Origin: Gammaproteobacteria bacterium
GTDB taxonomy: Bacteria > Pseudomonadota > Gammaproteobacteria > Pseudomonadales > Azotimanducaceae
Length of the DNA: 5,378 bases
Direction of reading: 5' to 3'
Assembly: GCA_003476445.1 (NCBI GenBank)
Contig: DMUF01000231.1
Location: 1-5,378, forward strand
Part shown: one piece after another, positions 5,180-5,378 of the stretch
How the letters are laid out: each line of letters begins with the position of its first letter
Numbering within the stretch: the stretch's first letter is position 1
The notes under the pieces: generated by a model
What the model was told of the DNA's origin: nothing
Databases searched by the model: none
What the model saw: the letters and a program-made list of their open reading frames with translations, nothing else
Position numbers and translations under genes: made by a program

Positions 5180-5378
5180 TCAGCGCGAGCCCTGACCGTC
5201 GTCCACCTTGATGACGGTGCCCGTGACGAACTCGGATGATGGCGCCACGAGGTACAGCAGGGTGCTGTCGAGCTGAGCGGGATCGCCCAGCCGCTTACGC
5301 GGGAAGTGCGCAGTGATGTCACCGATCCGCTGCAGCATGCCGTCCATCATCTCCGAGGCGAAGGCGCCGGGCGCGATG
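5180..5378 (-). CDS. Short-chain dehydrogenase/reductase (SDR), C-terminal 66 residues, cut by window edge
   Basis: The last 66 codons including the TGA stop (5182-5180) of a classical NAD(P)-dependent SDR; the Rossmann-fold N-terminus and the YxxxK catalytic motif lie outside the window. The visible part starts with IAPGAFASEMMDGM, the conserved PG motif that follows the active-site helix. It continues with FPRKRLGDPAQLDSTLLYLV, SSEFVTGTVIKVDDGQ, and ends in GSR. The LGDP...(L/S)..YL.(A/S)..S.(F/Y)VTG..(I/V).VDGG pattern is diagnostic for classical SDRs; here the last part reads VDDGQ instead of VDGG, a common variant. It is on the same strand as the selenoprotein gene and ends 70 bp before it, so the two may share a transcript. 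The substrate cannot be told from this fragment; a 3-hydroxyacyl-CoA or hydroxysteroid oxidation would fit the neighbourhood but is only inference. Confidence 0.9.
   Translation of the reverse strand, partial: IAPGAFASEMMDGMLQRIGDITAHFPRKRLGDPAQLDSTLLYLVAPSSEFVTGTVIKVDDGQGSR

Overview
The window is GC-rich DNA (roughly 60-65% by eye) and densely packed with genes. It looks like a proteobacterium, or a related Gram-negative, with fatty-acid- or steroid-type CoA-ester catabolism. The evidence is a lipobox lipoprotein, Shine-Dalgarno-led tightly packed genes, and a thiolase/crotonase/SDR/CMD gene mix. The species cannot be named from the sequence. Seven genes are supported. Six lie on the minus strand and one small membrane-protein gene lies on the plus strand.

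Reading in the minus-strand direction (high to low coordinates): the window opens with the C-terminal end of a classical short-chain dehydrogenase/reductase (5378-5180, cut by the window edge). Next comes an AhpD/carboxymuconolactone-decarboxylase-like gene (5109-4555) with one in-frame TGA at codon 80. The TGA falls exactly where the second cysteine of the AhpD CxxC redox motif belongs, so the motif reads C-F-T-U. A perfect 7-bp hairpin with a GGC loop, a possible bulged U and a 20-nt distance from the TGA follows, as expected for a bacterial SECIS element. I read this as one selenoprotein gene, which ordinary gene callers would split into two fragments or call a pseudogene. It is the most notable item in the window.

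A plus-strand gene (4156-4533) for a four-helix YvlD/phage-holin-4_2-type membrane protein converges on it. That gene diverges from a nitroreductase gene (4085-3432, minus) across a 70-bp promoter region.

After an 88-bp leader containing hairpins comes a putative catabolic operon on the minus strand. It holds a large NHL-type double beta-propeller lipoprotein (3343-1598), a crotonase-fold protein (1593-781) only 4 bp behind it whose ribosome binding site lies inside the last codons of the lipoprotein gene, and a thiolase (731-1, cut by the window edge) 49 bp further on. The crotonase carries its acidic residue at the isomerase/dehalogenase-type position rather than the hydratase Glu pair. With the thiolase and the SDR it suggests beta-oxidation-like degradation of an acyl-CoA whose identity is not visible here. 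No tRNA, rRNA, mobile element, CRISPR array or other long repeat was seen, and no gene-free stretch exceeds 100 bases.
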